In this document: in pieces, positions 8,719 to 18,299 of the stretch | Layout of the letters: every line of letters starts with the position of its first letter | Numbering within the stretch: position 1 is the first letter of the stretch | From: Mycobacterium scrofulaceum | GTDB taxonomy: Bacteria; Actinomycetota; Actinomycetes; Mycobacteriales; Mycobacteriaceae | NCBI RefSeq assembly: GCF_001667885.1 | Contig: NZ_LZJW01000084.1 | Span: forward strand, 1 to 59,090 | Direction of reading: 5' to 3' | Length of the DNA stretch: 59,090 nucleotides | Notes under the pieces: model-generated | Database searches by the model: none | Seen by the model: the letters and a program-made list of their open reading frames with translations, nothing else | Told to the model about the DNA's origin: nothing | Translations under genes and position numbers: made by a program

Positions 8719-9456
8719 TCAGCGAGCGGCCTTCTTGCGTTCGATGTCGGCGAGCGCGGCCGCCAGTTCCGCCCGCTGGGCGGCCGAGCTCTCCCATGCA
8801 AGCTGCCGGTTCTTGACCACCTTGGCCGGCGCACCCACGGCGATGGAGTAATCCGGGATCACTCCGCGGACCACCGCGTGCGACCCCAGCACGCAGCCGC
8901 GCCCGACGGCCGTGCCGCGCAACACCGTCACCTTCACACCCACCCAGGTGTCGGGCCCGATCCGCACCGGCGACTTCACGATGCCCTGATCCTTGATCGG
9001 CAGGGTGATGTCGTCCATGCGGTGGTCGAAGTCGCAGACGTAGCACCAGTCGGCCATGAGCACCGAGTCGCCGAGCTCGATGTCGAGGTAGGCGTTGATG
9101 ACGTTGTCGCGGCCCAGCACCACCTTGTCGCCGAACCGCAGCGAGCCTTCGTGGGCACGAATGGTGTTCTTGTCGCCGATGTGCACCCAGCGGCCGATCT
9201 CCAGCTGCGCCAGTTCGGGCGTCGCATGGATCTCCACGCCCTTGCCCAGGAACACCATCCCGCGGGTGATGATGTGCGGGTTGGCCAGCTTGAACTTCAG
9301 CAGCCGCCAATAGCGCACCAGGTACCACGGTGTGTATGCGCGGTTGCGCAGCACCCATTTCAGCGAGGCCACCGTGAGGAACTTGGCCTGGCGCGGGTCC
9401 CGCAGATTCGATCCCCGCCAGCGGCGATGGATCGGTGCGCCCCACATGCTCGTCAT
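8719..9456 (-). CDS. Left-handed beta-helix (hexapeptide) transferase, Rv3034c-like
   Basis: This 245-residue protein starts at MTSMWGAP; the upstream frame is open to 9609 but overlaps the neighbour's promoter and lacks family features. The middle and C-terminus are a series of imperfect hexapeptide turns (IHATPELAQLEIGRWVHIGD, VVLGRDNVIN, VRIGPDTWVGVKVTVLRG, AVGRGCVLGSHAVVRG) ending AVGAPAKVVKNR, as in acetyl/acyl-transferases such as maltose/WbbJ-type enzymes. The acceptor is unknown. In M. tuberculosis the homologue lies beside Rv3030-Rv3032 (polymethylated polysaccharide genes), so acylation of a glucan is one inferred role. Confidence 0.85.
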   Translation of the reverse strand: MTSMWGAPIHRRWRGSNLRDPRQAKFLTVASLKWVLRNRAYTPWYLVRYWRLLKFKLANPHIITRGMVFLGKGVEIHATPELAQLEIGRWVHIGDKNTIRAHEGSLRFGDKVVLGRDNVINAYLDIELGDSVLMADWCYVCDFDHRMDDITLPIKDQGIVKSPVRIGPDTWVGVKVTVLRGTAVGRGCVLGSHAVVRGVIPDYSIAVGAPAKVVKNRQLAWESSAAQRAELAAALADIERKKAAR

Positions 9457-9558
9457 GGCCGGACAGCCTAGCGCGCCCTGGCGGCGGCCGAGAACGGCGG
9501 GCAATCCGCCGGTGCCGGGTCGCCACGGGTTACCCTCACCTGTACTCACTGGCCGCTC

Positions 9559-10917
9559 ATGCCGAACGCCGTGGAAAAGGATCTGGGATTCGAGGTGCTT
9601 GACCGACATCTCCCGCGTGGCCTTCGGCGTTGGTCATCCGCGCTGCTGGCGGCCGGGATCACGGTCGGGCTTGGCGGGTGCGCCAACACCGACTCCTGGG
9701 TGGAGGCGTCCGCCTCGGCCGGGTGGCCCGCGCAGTACGGCGACGCCGCCAACAGCGGTTACACCGGCACCGACGGCGCCTCCAAGCTGTCGCTGCGGTG
9801 GACACGCTCGGTCAAGGGCAGCCTGGCGGCGGGCCCGGCGCTGAGCGCGCGCGGTTATCTGGCCCTCAACGCGCAGACCCCGGCGGGATGCTCGCTGATG
9901 GAGTGGGAGAACGACAACAACGGCCGGCAACGCTGGTGTGTGCGGCTGTTCCAGGGCGGTGGCTTTGCCGGCCCCCTCTTCGACGGGTTCGACAACCTCT
10001 ACGTCGGCCAGCCCGGCGCGTTCCTCTCCTTCCCGGTGACGCAGTGGACGCGGTGGCGGCAGCCGGTGATCGGAATGCCCACTACCCCAAGGTTTGTCGG
10101 GCACGGTCAACTGCTGGTCGCGACGCACCTGGGCCAGGTGCTGGTTTTCGAGGCCCACCGCGGCGCGGTGGTCGGCAGCCCGATGGATTTGGTGGACGGC
10201 GTCGATCCCACCGATGCGACGCGCGGGTTGGCCGATTGCGCGCCGGCCCGGCAGGGCTGTCCGGTGGCCGCCGCACCCGCATTCTCGGCGAACAGTCAGA
10301 TGGCGGTGTTGGGGGTCTGGCAGCCGGGCGCCCCGGCCGCGGGGCTGGTCGGGCTGAAGTACCACCCCGGGCAGACGCCGCTGCTGTCCCGCGAGTGGAC
10401 CAGTGACGCCGTCGGCGCCGGCGTCATCGCCAGCCCGGTGCTGTCCGCCGACGGGACGACCGTCTATGTCAATGGCCGCGACCAACGGCTGTGGGCATTG
10501 CGCGCCGCCGACGGGAAGGTGAAATGGTCGGCGCCGCTGGGATTCCTGGCGCAGACGCCGCCCGCGGTCACCCCTGGGGGCCTCATCGTGTCGGGCGGAG
10601 GCCCCGACACCCGGTTGGTGGCGTTCAAGGACGCGGGCGACCACGCGGATCAGGCGTGGCGCCGCGACGACGTCGTCCCGCTGTCATCCTCGAGCCTGGC
10701 CGGCGCCGGTGCCGGCTACACCGTCGTCAGCGAACCGGCCCCGAACGGCGCACCTGGCATGTCGCTGCTGGTGTTCGACCCCGGCAACGGCCACACGCAG
10801 GGCAGTTACCCCCTGCCGGCCGCCACCGGCTATCCCGTCGGGGTGTCGGTCGGCACCGATCGCCGCGTGACGGCCGCCACCAGCGACGGCCAGGTGTACG
10901 GTTTCGCGCCGGCGTGA
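9559..10917 (+). CDS. PQQ-like beta-propeller lipoprotein (Rv3035-like)
   Basis: From this ATG the protein has 452 residues; a GTG at 9595 would give a more normal signal peptide and may be the true start. The sequence SALLAAGITVGLGGC is a hydrophobic segment plus lipobox, so Cys41 is the predicted lipid anchor. The rest is a repeat of beta-propeller blades of the PQQ-binding-like type (KGSLAAGPALSARGYL, VIASPVLSADGTTVYVNGRDQRLWALRAADGKVKWSAPLGF, QTPPAVTPGGLIVSGGG). No enzymatic residues are recognisable; these proteins are usually scaffold or quinoprotein-like folds on the cell surface. A small membrane-protein gene follows 18 bases later. Confidence 0.82.
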   Translation: MPNAVEKDLGFEVLDRHLPRGLRRWSSALLAAGITVGLGGCANTDSWVEASASAGWPAQYGDAANSGYTGTDGASKLSLRWTRSVKGSLAAGPALSARGYLALNAQTPAGCSLMEWENDNNGRQRWCVRLFQGGGFAGPLFDGFDNLYVGQPGAFLSFPVTQWTRWRQPVIGMPTTPRFVGHGQLLVATHLGQVLVFEAHRGAVVGSPMDLVDGVDPTDATRGLADCAPARQGCPVAAAPAFSANSQMAVLGVWQPGAPAAGLVGLKYHPGQTPLLSREWTSDAVGAGVIASPVLSADGTTVYVNGRDQRLWALRAADGKVKWSAPLGFLAQTPPAVTPGGLIVSGGGPDTRLVAFKDAGDHADQAWRRDDVVPLSSSSLAGAGAGYTVVSEPAPNGAPGMSLLVFDPGNGHTQGSYPLPAATGYPVGVSVGTDRRVTAATSDGQVYGFAPA

Positions 10918-10935
10918 CCGGGACATACTGAGCCC

Positions 10936-11325
10936 ATGTCCACCGACGACGACGAGATGCAGACCGCGGTCGACGCCTACTCGGAGCGGGGCCAGCGCCA
11001 CGCGACGGCGGACCGCCTCGCGACCGTGCTGCTGCTTGGCGTCCAGGCTTTCTTGGTCGCGGCAACGATAGGCCTGCTCAGCGTCTATGTCATGGCCACC
11101 GACCCGTGCGGCTACCAGAAGTGTGGCGACCCGGCGTGGATCGATCGCGCCATGGTGCTGGGCATCGGCGGTGGCGGCGTCATCTTCTTCGCCGCGCTGT
11201 TCGTCGCGCTCCGCCGCCTCGCCCGGCGCCGGACCGCCTTCTTTGTCCCGATCATCGGTTGTCTGGCGCAGGCCGCGCTGGCCGCCGGCGCCGTCGCGAT
11301 GGAGTTTCAGGCCGGCCCCGTCTAG
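10936..11325 (+). CDS. Small membrane protein of unknown function
   Basis: This 129-residue protein has a charged N-terminal tail (~28 residues) and three hydrophobic helices: about 32-52, 74-92 and 103-122. A short Cys-containing loop DPCGYQKCGDPAW between helices 1 and 2 would face the outside and could form a disulfide. The last two helices are linked by a basic RRLARRRTAFF stretch. I recognise no family. It starts 18 bases after the PQQ-like lipoprotein, so they are probably one transcript, and is followed by the triple 57-base repeat. Confidence 0.75.
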   Translation: MSTDDDEMQTAVDAYSERGQRHATADRLATVLLLGVQAFLVAATIGLLSVYVMATDPCGYQKCGDPAWIDRAMVLGIGGGGVIFFAALFVALRRLARRRTAFFVPIIGCLAQAALAAGAVAMEFQAGPV

Positions 11326-11334
11326 GCGGCAATC

Positions 11335-11500
11335 ATGGTGGCGACCCGCTTCGCCCGGCTACGCCGCGCTTGCGATCGCCACTTAGACCCGGTGGTGGCG
11401 ACCCGCTTCGCCCGGCTACGCCGCGCTTGCGATCGCCACTTAGACCCGATGGTGGCGACCCGCTTCGCCCGGCTACGCCGCGCTTGCGATCGCCACTTAG
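11335..11500. repeat. Three tandem 57-bp hairpin-forming repeat units
   Basis: Units begin at 11335, 11392 and 11449 (period exactly 57); the third lacks the last few bases. Each unit carries GTGGCGA at its left and TCGCCAC at its right end, so each can fold into a hairpin with a GC-rich inner stem. Units are almost identical. They lie between convergent genes, and the last unit touches the stop codon of the minus-strand neighbour. A mobile intergenic repeat family similar to REP elements is the likely explanation; a transcription-stop role is possible. Confidence 0.9.
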
Positions 11501-12180
11501 AGGGCCAGCGGCGGGATGGCGTTGCGGGGCACCTGGGCCTGGACCGGCCCGGCGAACGCCGGCAATATCTCGCCGGGCGCGAAATAGAAGATCAGCTCGT
11601 CGTCGGTGATGGCGAAGTTCTGGTAATGGGTCGGATCGTGCCCGGTCGACGGCAAAATGGCTGCGCCCAATGGGGTTTGGCGTTCCAGGTCGCGCTGCAC
11701 GATCGGGAAGATGCTGTCCAGCGGCGTCGTGCCCGGCGCGAACAGATTGTCGAAGGTAATGGGCTGCTTCGTCCCGAGGTTGTAGTTAAAGGCCTTGTAC
11801 CAGATCGAGGGATGCGCCCCGCCGAGGTCCTGGAAGAACTTCAGCACCACGCTGCGGGTGTTGTGCGGCGGCTGACCCGAGCTGTGTTGCTCGGTGGTGG
11901 CCTCCAATTGGTAGGGCTGGTCCCGCGACCCCGAACTCTGGGCGACGTTGACGAAGCCGTCCCGGTTCTGCGTGATGGTGTCGGCCAGCGCTTGCTCGTC
12001 GGGGTAGTCGGCGGGAAACACCATGTTCAGCGTGTAGGTGGGGCCGGTGGCGCGCAGGCGACACATCTGGCCGTCCTCGGTGGTGCCGCCCAAGCTGGCA
12101 CACGACGGTGGGGCTGCGGCCGCCGGCCAACCCAACAGGGCCGCCGATGCGAGCACCACGGCCGCTATCAGATAACGCAT
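11497..12180 (-). CDS. Secreted DUF3298/RsiV-type protein (Rv3036c, TB22.2-like)
   Basis: This 227-residue protein equals the length I recall for M. tuberculosis TB22.2. The ATG is followed by a clear Sec signal peptide (hydrophobic core to residue ~20, cleavage near AAA|PP). The mature part has PTYTLNMVFPADYP, a deacetylase PdaC/RsiV-like N-terminal fold, then ITFDNLFAPGTTPLDSIFPIV and a C-terminal DUF3298 segment with FAITDDELIFYFAPGEILPAFAGP. Such domains occur in surface proteins and anti-sigma factors, but no TM helix besides the signal is present, so it is probably secreted. The stop codon abuts the 57-bp repeats. Confidence 0.88.
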   Translation of the reverse strand: MRYLIAAVVLASAALLGWPAAAAPPSCASLGGTTEDGQMCRLRATGPTYTLNMVFPADYPDEQALADTITQNRDGFVNVAQSSGSRDQPYQLEATTEQHSSGQPPHNTRSVVLKFFQDLGGAHPSIWYKAFNYNLGTKQPITFDNLFAPGTTPLDSIFPIVQRDLERQTPLGAAILPSTGHDPTHYQNFAITDDELIFYFAPGEILPAFAGPVQAQVPRNAIPPLAL

Positions 12181-12251
12181 TCTTCTATTGTCCTTGCAGG
12201 TTAGGCGGGGGCTGGGCGCCTGGCAGAGCGATCGCACCAGCCTACCCGGCG

Positions 12252-13454
12252 CTACCGTGACGGCCGGCAGACGAAGGCCGCCGCACGTGCGGCGGCCTTC
12301 GAGCCGATGCGGGTGATGACCACCGACAGGGGCCGGGTGCCGCGCGGCCGCATCCGTCGCCGCAACGCGTCGGGGTCCACCCGCACGCCGCGAACCAGGA
12401 TTTCCAGCGTCCCGCAGTCCAGCGCCGAGAGGGCCTGGCGCAGCCGCCGCTCGTCGAACGCCAGCTGCTCGAGCACCTCGAACCCCCGGACCGCCGCCGG
12501 CAGCTCGTCCCCCGACAGGTAGGCGATGTCGGGGTCGAGTTGCCACAGCCGGTGCCGCGCGCCGTAGTGGCGCACCAGCCCGGCCCGGACCACCGCGCCG
12601 TCGGGGTCGATGATCCATCGCCCGGCCGGCCGCACGGGGCAGTCGTCCGGGTCGGCGTCGGTGACCTGCTCGCCGCGATCGAGGACGCTGGCGCGGCGTC
12701 GGACGCCGCGCTGGGTCAGTCCGGGCGACCAGAGGCATGCTTCGCGCACCGCGCCGCGGTAGGACGTCACCTCGATCTCGCCGTAAAAACCCAGTCGACC
12801 CAGGTCATCGAAATCGATTCCGGGAGAGCATTTTACGACGAGGTCGCGGTCTCGGTAGGTGTCGATCAGGGCGCCCAGCGCCGGCCGGTAGTCGTCGAGG
12901 CGGAAGCGGCGCCGCCCGCCGAGGCGCCGCGCGGGGTCCGCGAGCACCGCGGCGTCGCGAGTCACCGGAGCCAGGGCGTCGGCGCGGCAGAGCACAGCGG
13001 ACTCCCCGAGGTTGTGCCGGGCCATCGCCAACCGCACGGCATCGAGGTCGCTGCCGACCGCCCGCACCCCCGCGCAGCGCAGCGCGGCCAGCTCGGTGCC
13101 GATCGAGCAGGTGACGTCGTGGACCTCGGCTCCGGCCTCTGCGAGCCGCCCGGCGCGGTGCAGCGCCACCGGCGCCGCGGTGGCTTGCTGCAGCGCCTCG
13201 TCAGTGAATAGCCAGTTCGACACGGGGATTTCGGTGTCCAGGCCGCCCAGTTTCTCGGCGGCGCGCCGGCGCAGCAACACCGTCTCCACCAACACCGCCG
13301 CCCGGTCCCCGAATCGCGCGCGCGCCGCCGCGACATCGGCGACCAGGGTCGCGTCGGTCAGCTCGAGCTCGCCGACCGCCCCCAGCGCGGCGGCACCGGA
13401 TTCCGACCGCAGGTACCGGACGTCCTCAGCGGTGAAGGCGAGGCCGTCACTCAG
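12252..13454 (-). CDS. SAM-dependent methyltransferase with THUMP-like C-terminal domain (Rv3037c-like)
   Basis: The likely start is a rare CTG at 13452-13454 whose last bases overlap the TGA stop of the next gene upstream (CTGA). This gives an N-terminus MSDGLAFTAEDVRYLRS, matching the expected first family helix, and 400 residues. No ATG/GTG/TTG lies in frame between the overlap region and ~13300. A class I methyltransferase domain has the SAM motif VHDVTCSIGTELAALRCAG and GSDLDAVRLAMARHN near residues 130-170, then a DPARR motif, the usual NPPY replacement. The C-terminal ~100 residues are a THUMP-like domain. A nucleic-acid substrate is inferred. Confidence 0.8.
   Translation of the reverse strand: MSDGLAFTAEDVRYLRSESGAAALGAVGELELTDATLVADVAAARARFGDRAAVLVETVLLRRRAAEKLGGLDTEIPVSNWLFTDEALQQATAAPVALHRAGRLAEAGAEVHDVTCSIGTELAALRCAGVRAVGSDLDAVRLAMARHNLGESAVLCRADALAPVTRDAAVLADPARRLGGRRRFRLDDYRPALGALIDTYRDRDLVVKCSPGIDFDDLGRLGFYGEIEVTSYRGAVREACLWSPGLTQRGVRRRASVLDRGEQVTDADPDDCPVRPAGRWIIDPDGAVVRAGLVRHYGARHRLWQLDPDIAYLSGDELPAAVRGFEVLEQLAFDERRLRQALSALDCGTLEILVRGVRVDPDALRRRMRPRGTRPLSVVITRIGSKAAARAAAFVCRPSR
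12273..12300 (-). terminator. 28-bp perfect palindrome at the end of the THUMP-methyltransferase gene
   Basis: The segment is perfectly self-complementary (14-bp arms, no loop bases) and very GC-rich, lying inside the last codons, which read as an Ala-rich KAAARAAAF stretch. It would form a stable hairpin in the transcript ~20 bases before the stop. There is no T-tract, so termination is only a possibility. Confidence 0.4.
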
Positions 13455-14425
13455 GAGGGCTTGACCCCGGTGATCATCACGTTGTAGAACCAGCCCTTCG
13501 GCGCCACGTGCCGCAAGACGTTCGCATCCAGCCAGCTCAGCGTCTTCCAGCTGTTGAACGCGAACTTCGCCCAGCCCCAGCCGAGCCGTCCGGGCGGCAC
13601 CGCGCATTCGAACGTGCGCAGCGGCCACCCCAGCATGGCGGCGGTGAATTCCACTGTGGCCGTCTGCACTTCGGCCGCACCGGCGTTGCCCGCCATCCGC
13701 TCCAGGTCGCCCGGCTCAAAGGTGTGCAGGTCGACGACCGCCTCGAGCGCCGCGGCGCGGGAGGATTCGTCGAGTTCGGCCTGCGGCCGCCGCCAGCCGT
13801 CCAGGCCCGGCAGCTTGGTGACGTTGGTCGCCACGCGCCAGGTCAGGGTCGACAACGTGCGGGCATAGGTGTCCCCGACGGTGGTCGGCTCGCCGGCGAA
13901 CACGAACCGCCCGCCCGGGCGCAGCACCCGGACGACCTCCCGCAGCGCCAACTCGACGTCGGGGATGTGGTGCAGCACGGCGTGCCCGACGACCAGGTCA
14001 AAAGTGTTGTCCTCGTAAGGGATTCCCTCGGCGTCGGCGACCCTGCCGTCGATGTCCAGCCCGAGGGATTGCCCGTTGCGGGTGGCCACCTTGACCATCC
14101 CGGGCGACAGGTCGGTGACCGATCCACGCCGGGCCACCCCGGACTGGATCAGGTTGAGTAGGAAAAAGCCGGTGCCGCAGCCCAATTCGAGGGCACGGTC
14201 ATAGGGCAGCTCGCGCTGCACCTCGGCGGGAACGATGGCGTCGAAGCAGTCCCGGGCGTAGTCCACGCAGCGCTGGTCGTAGGAGATCGACCACTTCTCG
14301 TCGTAGGACTCGGCCTCCCAGTCGTGGTAGAGCACCTGGGCCAGCTTGCTGTCGTGCCGGGCCGCTTCCACCTCTTCGGCGGTGGCGTGCGGGTTGGGAA
14401 CGGCATCGGTCGAACTCGTCGTCAT
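13451..14425 (-). CDS. Class I SAM-dependent methyltransferase (Rv3038c-like)
   Basis: This 324-residue protein starts at MTTSSTDAVPNPHATAEE; an in-frame ATG 14 codons earlier is less likely. Motif I is ALELGCGTGFFLLNLIQSG (residues ~90-105), motif post-I SVTDLSPGMVKVA, then YEDNTFDLVVGHAVLHHIPD and LREVVRVLRPGGRFVFAGEP, all typical of Methyltransf_11/UbiE-like enzymes. The substrate is not evident. It lies in a minus-strand run with echA17 upstream (10-base gap) and the THUMP-type methyltransferase downstream (4-base overlap), suggesting one operon from the ABC ATPase down to here. Confidence 0.88.
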   Translation of the reverse strand: MTTSSTDAVPNPHATAEEVEAARHDSKLAQVLYHDWEAESYDEKWSISYDQRCVDYARDCFDAIVPAEVQRELPYDRALELGCGTGFFLLNLIQSGVARRGSVTDLSPGMVKVATRNGQSLGLDIDGRVADAEGIPYEDNTFDLVVGHAVLHHIPDVELALREVVRVLRPGGRFVFAGEPTTVGDTYARTLSTLTWRVATNVTKLPGLDGWRRPQAELDESSRAAALEAVVDLHTFEPGDLERMAGNAGAAEVQTATVEFTAAMLGWPLRTFECAVPPGRLGWGWAKFAFNSWKTLSWLDANVLRHVAPKGWFYNVMITGVKPS

Positions 14426-14435
14426 GCAGGGCAGC

Positions 14436-15209
14436 CTAACGGGCGCCGGGTTCGGCGTCGTCGTCACCGGTCTGACCAGCGGCGAACACGTCGACGTACC
14501 GGCGCCGCTCGGCGACGTCCCGCTCGGAGGGACCCAGCTCGAACACGTCGTTGATGCCCGCCTTCGCGGCGGCCAGGGCGTCTCGCGGACCGTCGAGAAA
14601 GCGGCGGGCCCACCCGGCGGCGGCGTCGTAGACGTCGTCGGGGGCCACCATCTCGTCGATCAGCCCCAGCGTCAGCGCCTCCTCGGCGTCGAAGAACCGG
14701 CCGCTGAACACCAGCTCCTTGGCCCTGCTCGCCCCGGCCGCGCGGGTCAGGCGGGCCATGCCGTCGCCGCCGGGGATCAGGCCGGCCAGGATCTCGGTGG
14801 CGCCGAACTTGACGTTGTCGCCGCTGACGCGCCAGTCGGCGGCCAGCGCCAGCGTGAGCCCGGCGCCCAGCGCGTAGCCGGTGATCGCGGCCACGGTCGG
14901 CTTGGGGATGGCCGCCACCGCGGCGATGGCCCGCTGCCGCGCCCGGGCCGCGGTCTCGGCCTCCGGCGCGCTGAGCGTCCGCAACTCGGGCATGTCGTCG
15001 CCGGCCGAAAAGATCTCGTGGCCACCGAACAGGATGACCGCGGCCACGTCGTCACGCTCCCCCAGCTCGCCCGCGGCGGCCACGATCTCGCGGTAGACCT
15101 GCCGCGTCATCGCGTTCGTCGGCGGCCGTGACAGCAGCAGCATGGCCAGGCCGGCGTCCCGCGTGCCGTCGCTGACCACGGTGCTGACGAACTCGCTCAA
15201 TGCCGCCAC
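14436..15209 (-). CDS. echA17: Enoyl-CoA hydratase/isomerase family protein EchA17
   Basis: This 257-residue crotonase-fold protein is cytoplasmic. The oxyanion-hole segments [13 protein letters not shown] (residues ~64-76) and [20 protein letters not shown] (~108-127) are present, and [20 protein letters not shown] carries the usual catalytic-Glu region. It is predicted to hydrate trans-2-enoyl-CoA in fatty-acid beta-oxidation. Its start overlaps the NUDIX gene stop by 13 bases, indicating co-translation. The assignment to echA17 rests on gene order and length as well as family motifs. Confidence 0.9.
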   Translation of the reverse strand: MAALSEFVSTVVSDGTRDAGLAMLLLSRPPTNAMTRQVYREIVAAAGELGERDDVAAVILFGGHEIFSAGDDMPELRTLSAPEAETAARARQRAIAAVAAIPKPTVAAITGYALGAGLTLALAADWRVSGDNVKFGATEILAGLIPGGDGMARLTRAAGASRAKELVFSGRFFDAEEALTLGLIDEMVAPDDVYDAAAGWARRFLDGPRDALAAAKAGINDVFELGPSERDVAERRRYVDVFAAGQTGDDDAEPGAR

Positions 15210-16030
15210 CCCATCCCGCCGGCCTCGCGTGCCTGGTGGTAACGGTCGGAGTCGAAGAACTCGAACACCCAGTTCTCGCCCTGGATCTCCAGGTGCGGCT
15301 GCACGGGCACGATCTGCCGCTCGACGGCCAGCACGTCGGCGACGGTCCGCCCGGCCAGCGAATCCAGCTGGGTCCAGGTCGGCGGCAGCAGGAAGCAGCG
15401 CCCGGCGGAGAAGTCGTCGATGGCGGCCTGGGGCGTCGTCCAGCCGGCGCGATCCGATTCGGTGTTCTCGCCGTCGGCCCGCTGCCCCGCCGGCAGGGCC
15501 CCGACGAAGAAATAGGTGTCATAGCGGCGGGTGCGCTCGGCTTCGGGGGTCACCCAGTTGGCCCACGGCCTCAGCAGGTCCGCGCGCAACTCGAGGTTTT
15601 CTCGGCGCAGGAAATCCGCGAACGACAGGGTGCCGTCGGCCAGCGCGCGGCGGGCGTCGGCGTACACCGACGCGTCGCCCACGATCCCGTCCGGGTCGCC
15701 GGCCGGCCCCGCGAACAGCACACCGGATTCTTCGAACGTCTCCCGGGCCGCGGCGCACACCAGCGCCTCGGCCAGGTCGGGCTCGATGCCGAAGCGCTCC
15801 GCCCACCACTGCGGCGGCGGGCCGGCCCAGGCCCCGATCCCACCCAAGTCGGCGTTGCGGTCACGATCGTCCACGCCGCCGCCGGGGAACACCATCGTGC
15901 CCGCGGCGAACTCCATCTTGGCGTGCCGGCGCATCAGAAAGACTGCGATGCCGTCGGGGTCGTCGCGGATCAGCATCACGGTCGCCGCCGGCCTCGGAAC
16001 GAGCGGGGCCTCTTCGGTCGGTGACGTCAT
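15197..16030 (-). CDS. NUDIX hydrolase (Rv3040c-like)
   Basis: This 277-residue protein has a NUDIX domain with a long insertion within the box: [12 protein letters not shown] (residues ~46-57), then after ~35 residues [15 protein letters not shown]. The GG...RE..EE.G residues needed for metal-dependent pyrophosphate hydrolysis are all present. The architecture with this insertion is typical of NUDT19-like CoA/acyl-CoA diphosphatases, which would fit the adjacent enoyl-CoA hydratase, but the substrate is inferred. It overlaps echA17 by 13 bases and the ABC ATPase by 4 (ATGA). Confidence 0.88.
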   Translation of the reverse strand: MTSPTEEAPLVPRPAATVMLIRDDPDGIAVFLMRRHAKMEFAAGTMVFPGGGVDDRDRNADLGGIGAWAGPPPQWWAERFGIEPDLAEALVCAAARETFEESGVLFAGPAGDPDGIVGDASVYADARRALADGTLSFADFLRRENLELRADLLRPWANWVTPEAERTRRYDTYFFVGALPAGQRADGENTESDRAGWTTPQAAIDDFSAGRCFLLPPTWTQLDSLAGRTVADVLAVERQIVPVQPHLEIQGENWVFEFFDSDRYHQAREAGGMGWRH

Positions 16031-16872
16031 AGCTGCCTCCGGTGGGCTGCGCGGGTGCGGACGCGGCGGGCGAAATAGCGGCCGTCGACGACGTCGAGCG
16101 CGATCGACTGGCCGAAGGCGGTGGACAGGTTCTCCGCGGTGAGCACGTCGGTCAGCAATCCGGCGGCGACCACCTTGCCCTCGGACAGCAGCATGCAGTG
16201 GCTGAAGCCGGGCGGTATCTCCTCGACGTGGTGGGTGACCAGCACCAGCGCCGGGGCGTCGGGGTCGGCGGCCAGGTCGGCCAGCCGCGCCACCAGCTCC
16301 TCACGGCCACCCAGGTCCAGCCCGGCGGCGGGTTCGTCGAGCAGCAGCAGTTCGGGATCGGTCATCAGCGCGCGCGCGATCAACACCCGCTTGCGCTCGC
16401 CTTCCGACAGCGTTCCGTAGGCACGGTCCGCGAGGTGCTCGGCGCCCAGGCTCTCCAGCATGTCGACGGCCCGGCGGTAGTCGACGTCCTCGTAGCGCTC
16501 GCGCCACCGGCCCAGCACCGCGTAGCCGGCCGAGACGACCAGGTCGCGCACCACCTCGTCGGTGGGTACCCGCTGCGCCAGGGCCGACGAGCTCAGGCCG
16601 ATCCGGGACCGCAGCTCCGACACGTCCACCCGGCCCAGCCGCTCGCCGAGCACGAAGGCGATCCCCGACGACGGGTGCTCGGCCGCCGCTGCGATCCGCA
16701 GCAGCGACGTCTTGCCGGCCCCGTTCGGACCGACGATCACCCAGCGCTCGTCGAGCTCGACCGCCCAATCCAACGGCCCGACAAGCGTGTTACCGCCGCG
16801 GCGCAGCGACACGTTCCTGAAGTCGATCAGCAGGTCGGGGTCGGCTGCCTCGTTCGTTTGGTCGGCGGGCAC
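16027..16872 (-). CDS. ABC transporter ATP-binding protein (Rv3041c-like)
   Basis: From the GTG at 16872 (VPADQTNE) the protein has 281 residues; the frame extends 13 codons further. It is a single nucleotide-binding domain with Walker A IVGPNGAGKTSLL, signature LSEGERKRVLIARAL, Walker B LLLLDEPAAGLD and H-loop LVLVTHHVEEIP. No permease gene is adjacent, so the partner is unknown; the sequence resembles soluble ModF/YlmA-type ATPases. It is the first gene of the tightly overlapping ABC-NUDIX-echA17-methyltransferase run. Upstream, 16873-17045 shows nothing recognisable. Confidence 0.9.
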   Translation of the reverse strand: MPADQTNEAADPDLLIDFRNVSLRRGGNTLVGPLDWAVELDERWVIVGPNGAGKTSLLRIAAAAEHPSSGIAFVLGERLGRVDVSELRSRIGLSSSALAQRVPTDEVVRDLVVSAGYAVLGRWRERYEDVDYRRAVDMLESLGAEHLADRAYGTLSEGERKRVLIARALMTDPELLLLDEPAAGLDLGGREELVARLADLAADPDAPALVLVTHHVEEIPPGFSHCMLLSEGKVVAAGLLTDVLTAENLSTAFGQSIALDVVDGRYFARRVRTRAAHRRQL

Positions 16873-17045
16873 CCGCCCATCGTGCCGTATCCCTTGCGAG
16901 GCAACGCACAAGCCCCCAATTCCCGCCCGTCGCGGGTTGCGGGCCCACTCGGGCGTGAAACGTCGGCGTTGACCGTGACGCCATGGCGGCCCCCCTCGGC
17001 GTGTCGCCGCCCTGAGCGCACACCCAGCGCGACGGCGAGTGCTCG

Positions 17046-18290
<1,245 letters not shown>

Positions 18291-18299
18291 CTACCGCCG

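Noticed and set aside
11335..12204. Long plus-strand open frame starting in the 57-bp repeats
   Set aside because: It runs over the DUF3298 gene in antisense; the repeated peptide comes from the repeat DNA.
13455..13628. N-terminal extension of the THUMP-type methyltransferase
   Set aside because: It would overlap the upstream methyltransferase by 178 bases and has no family-like sequence.
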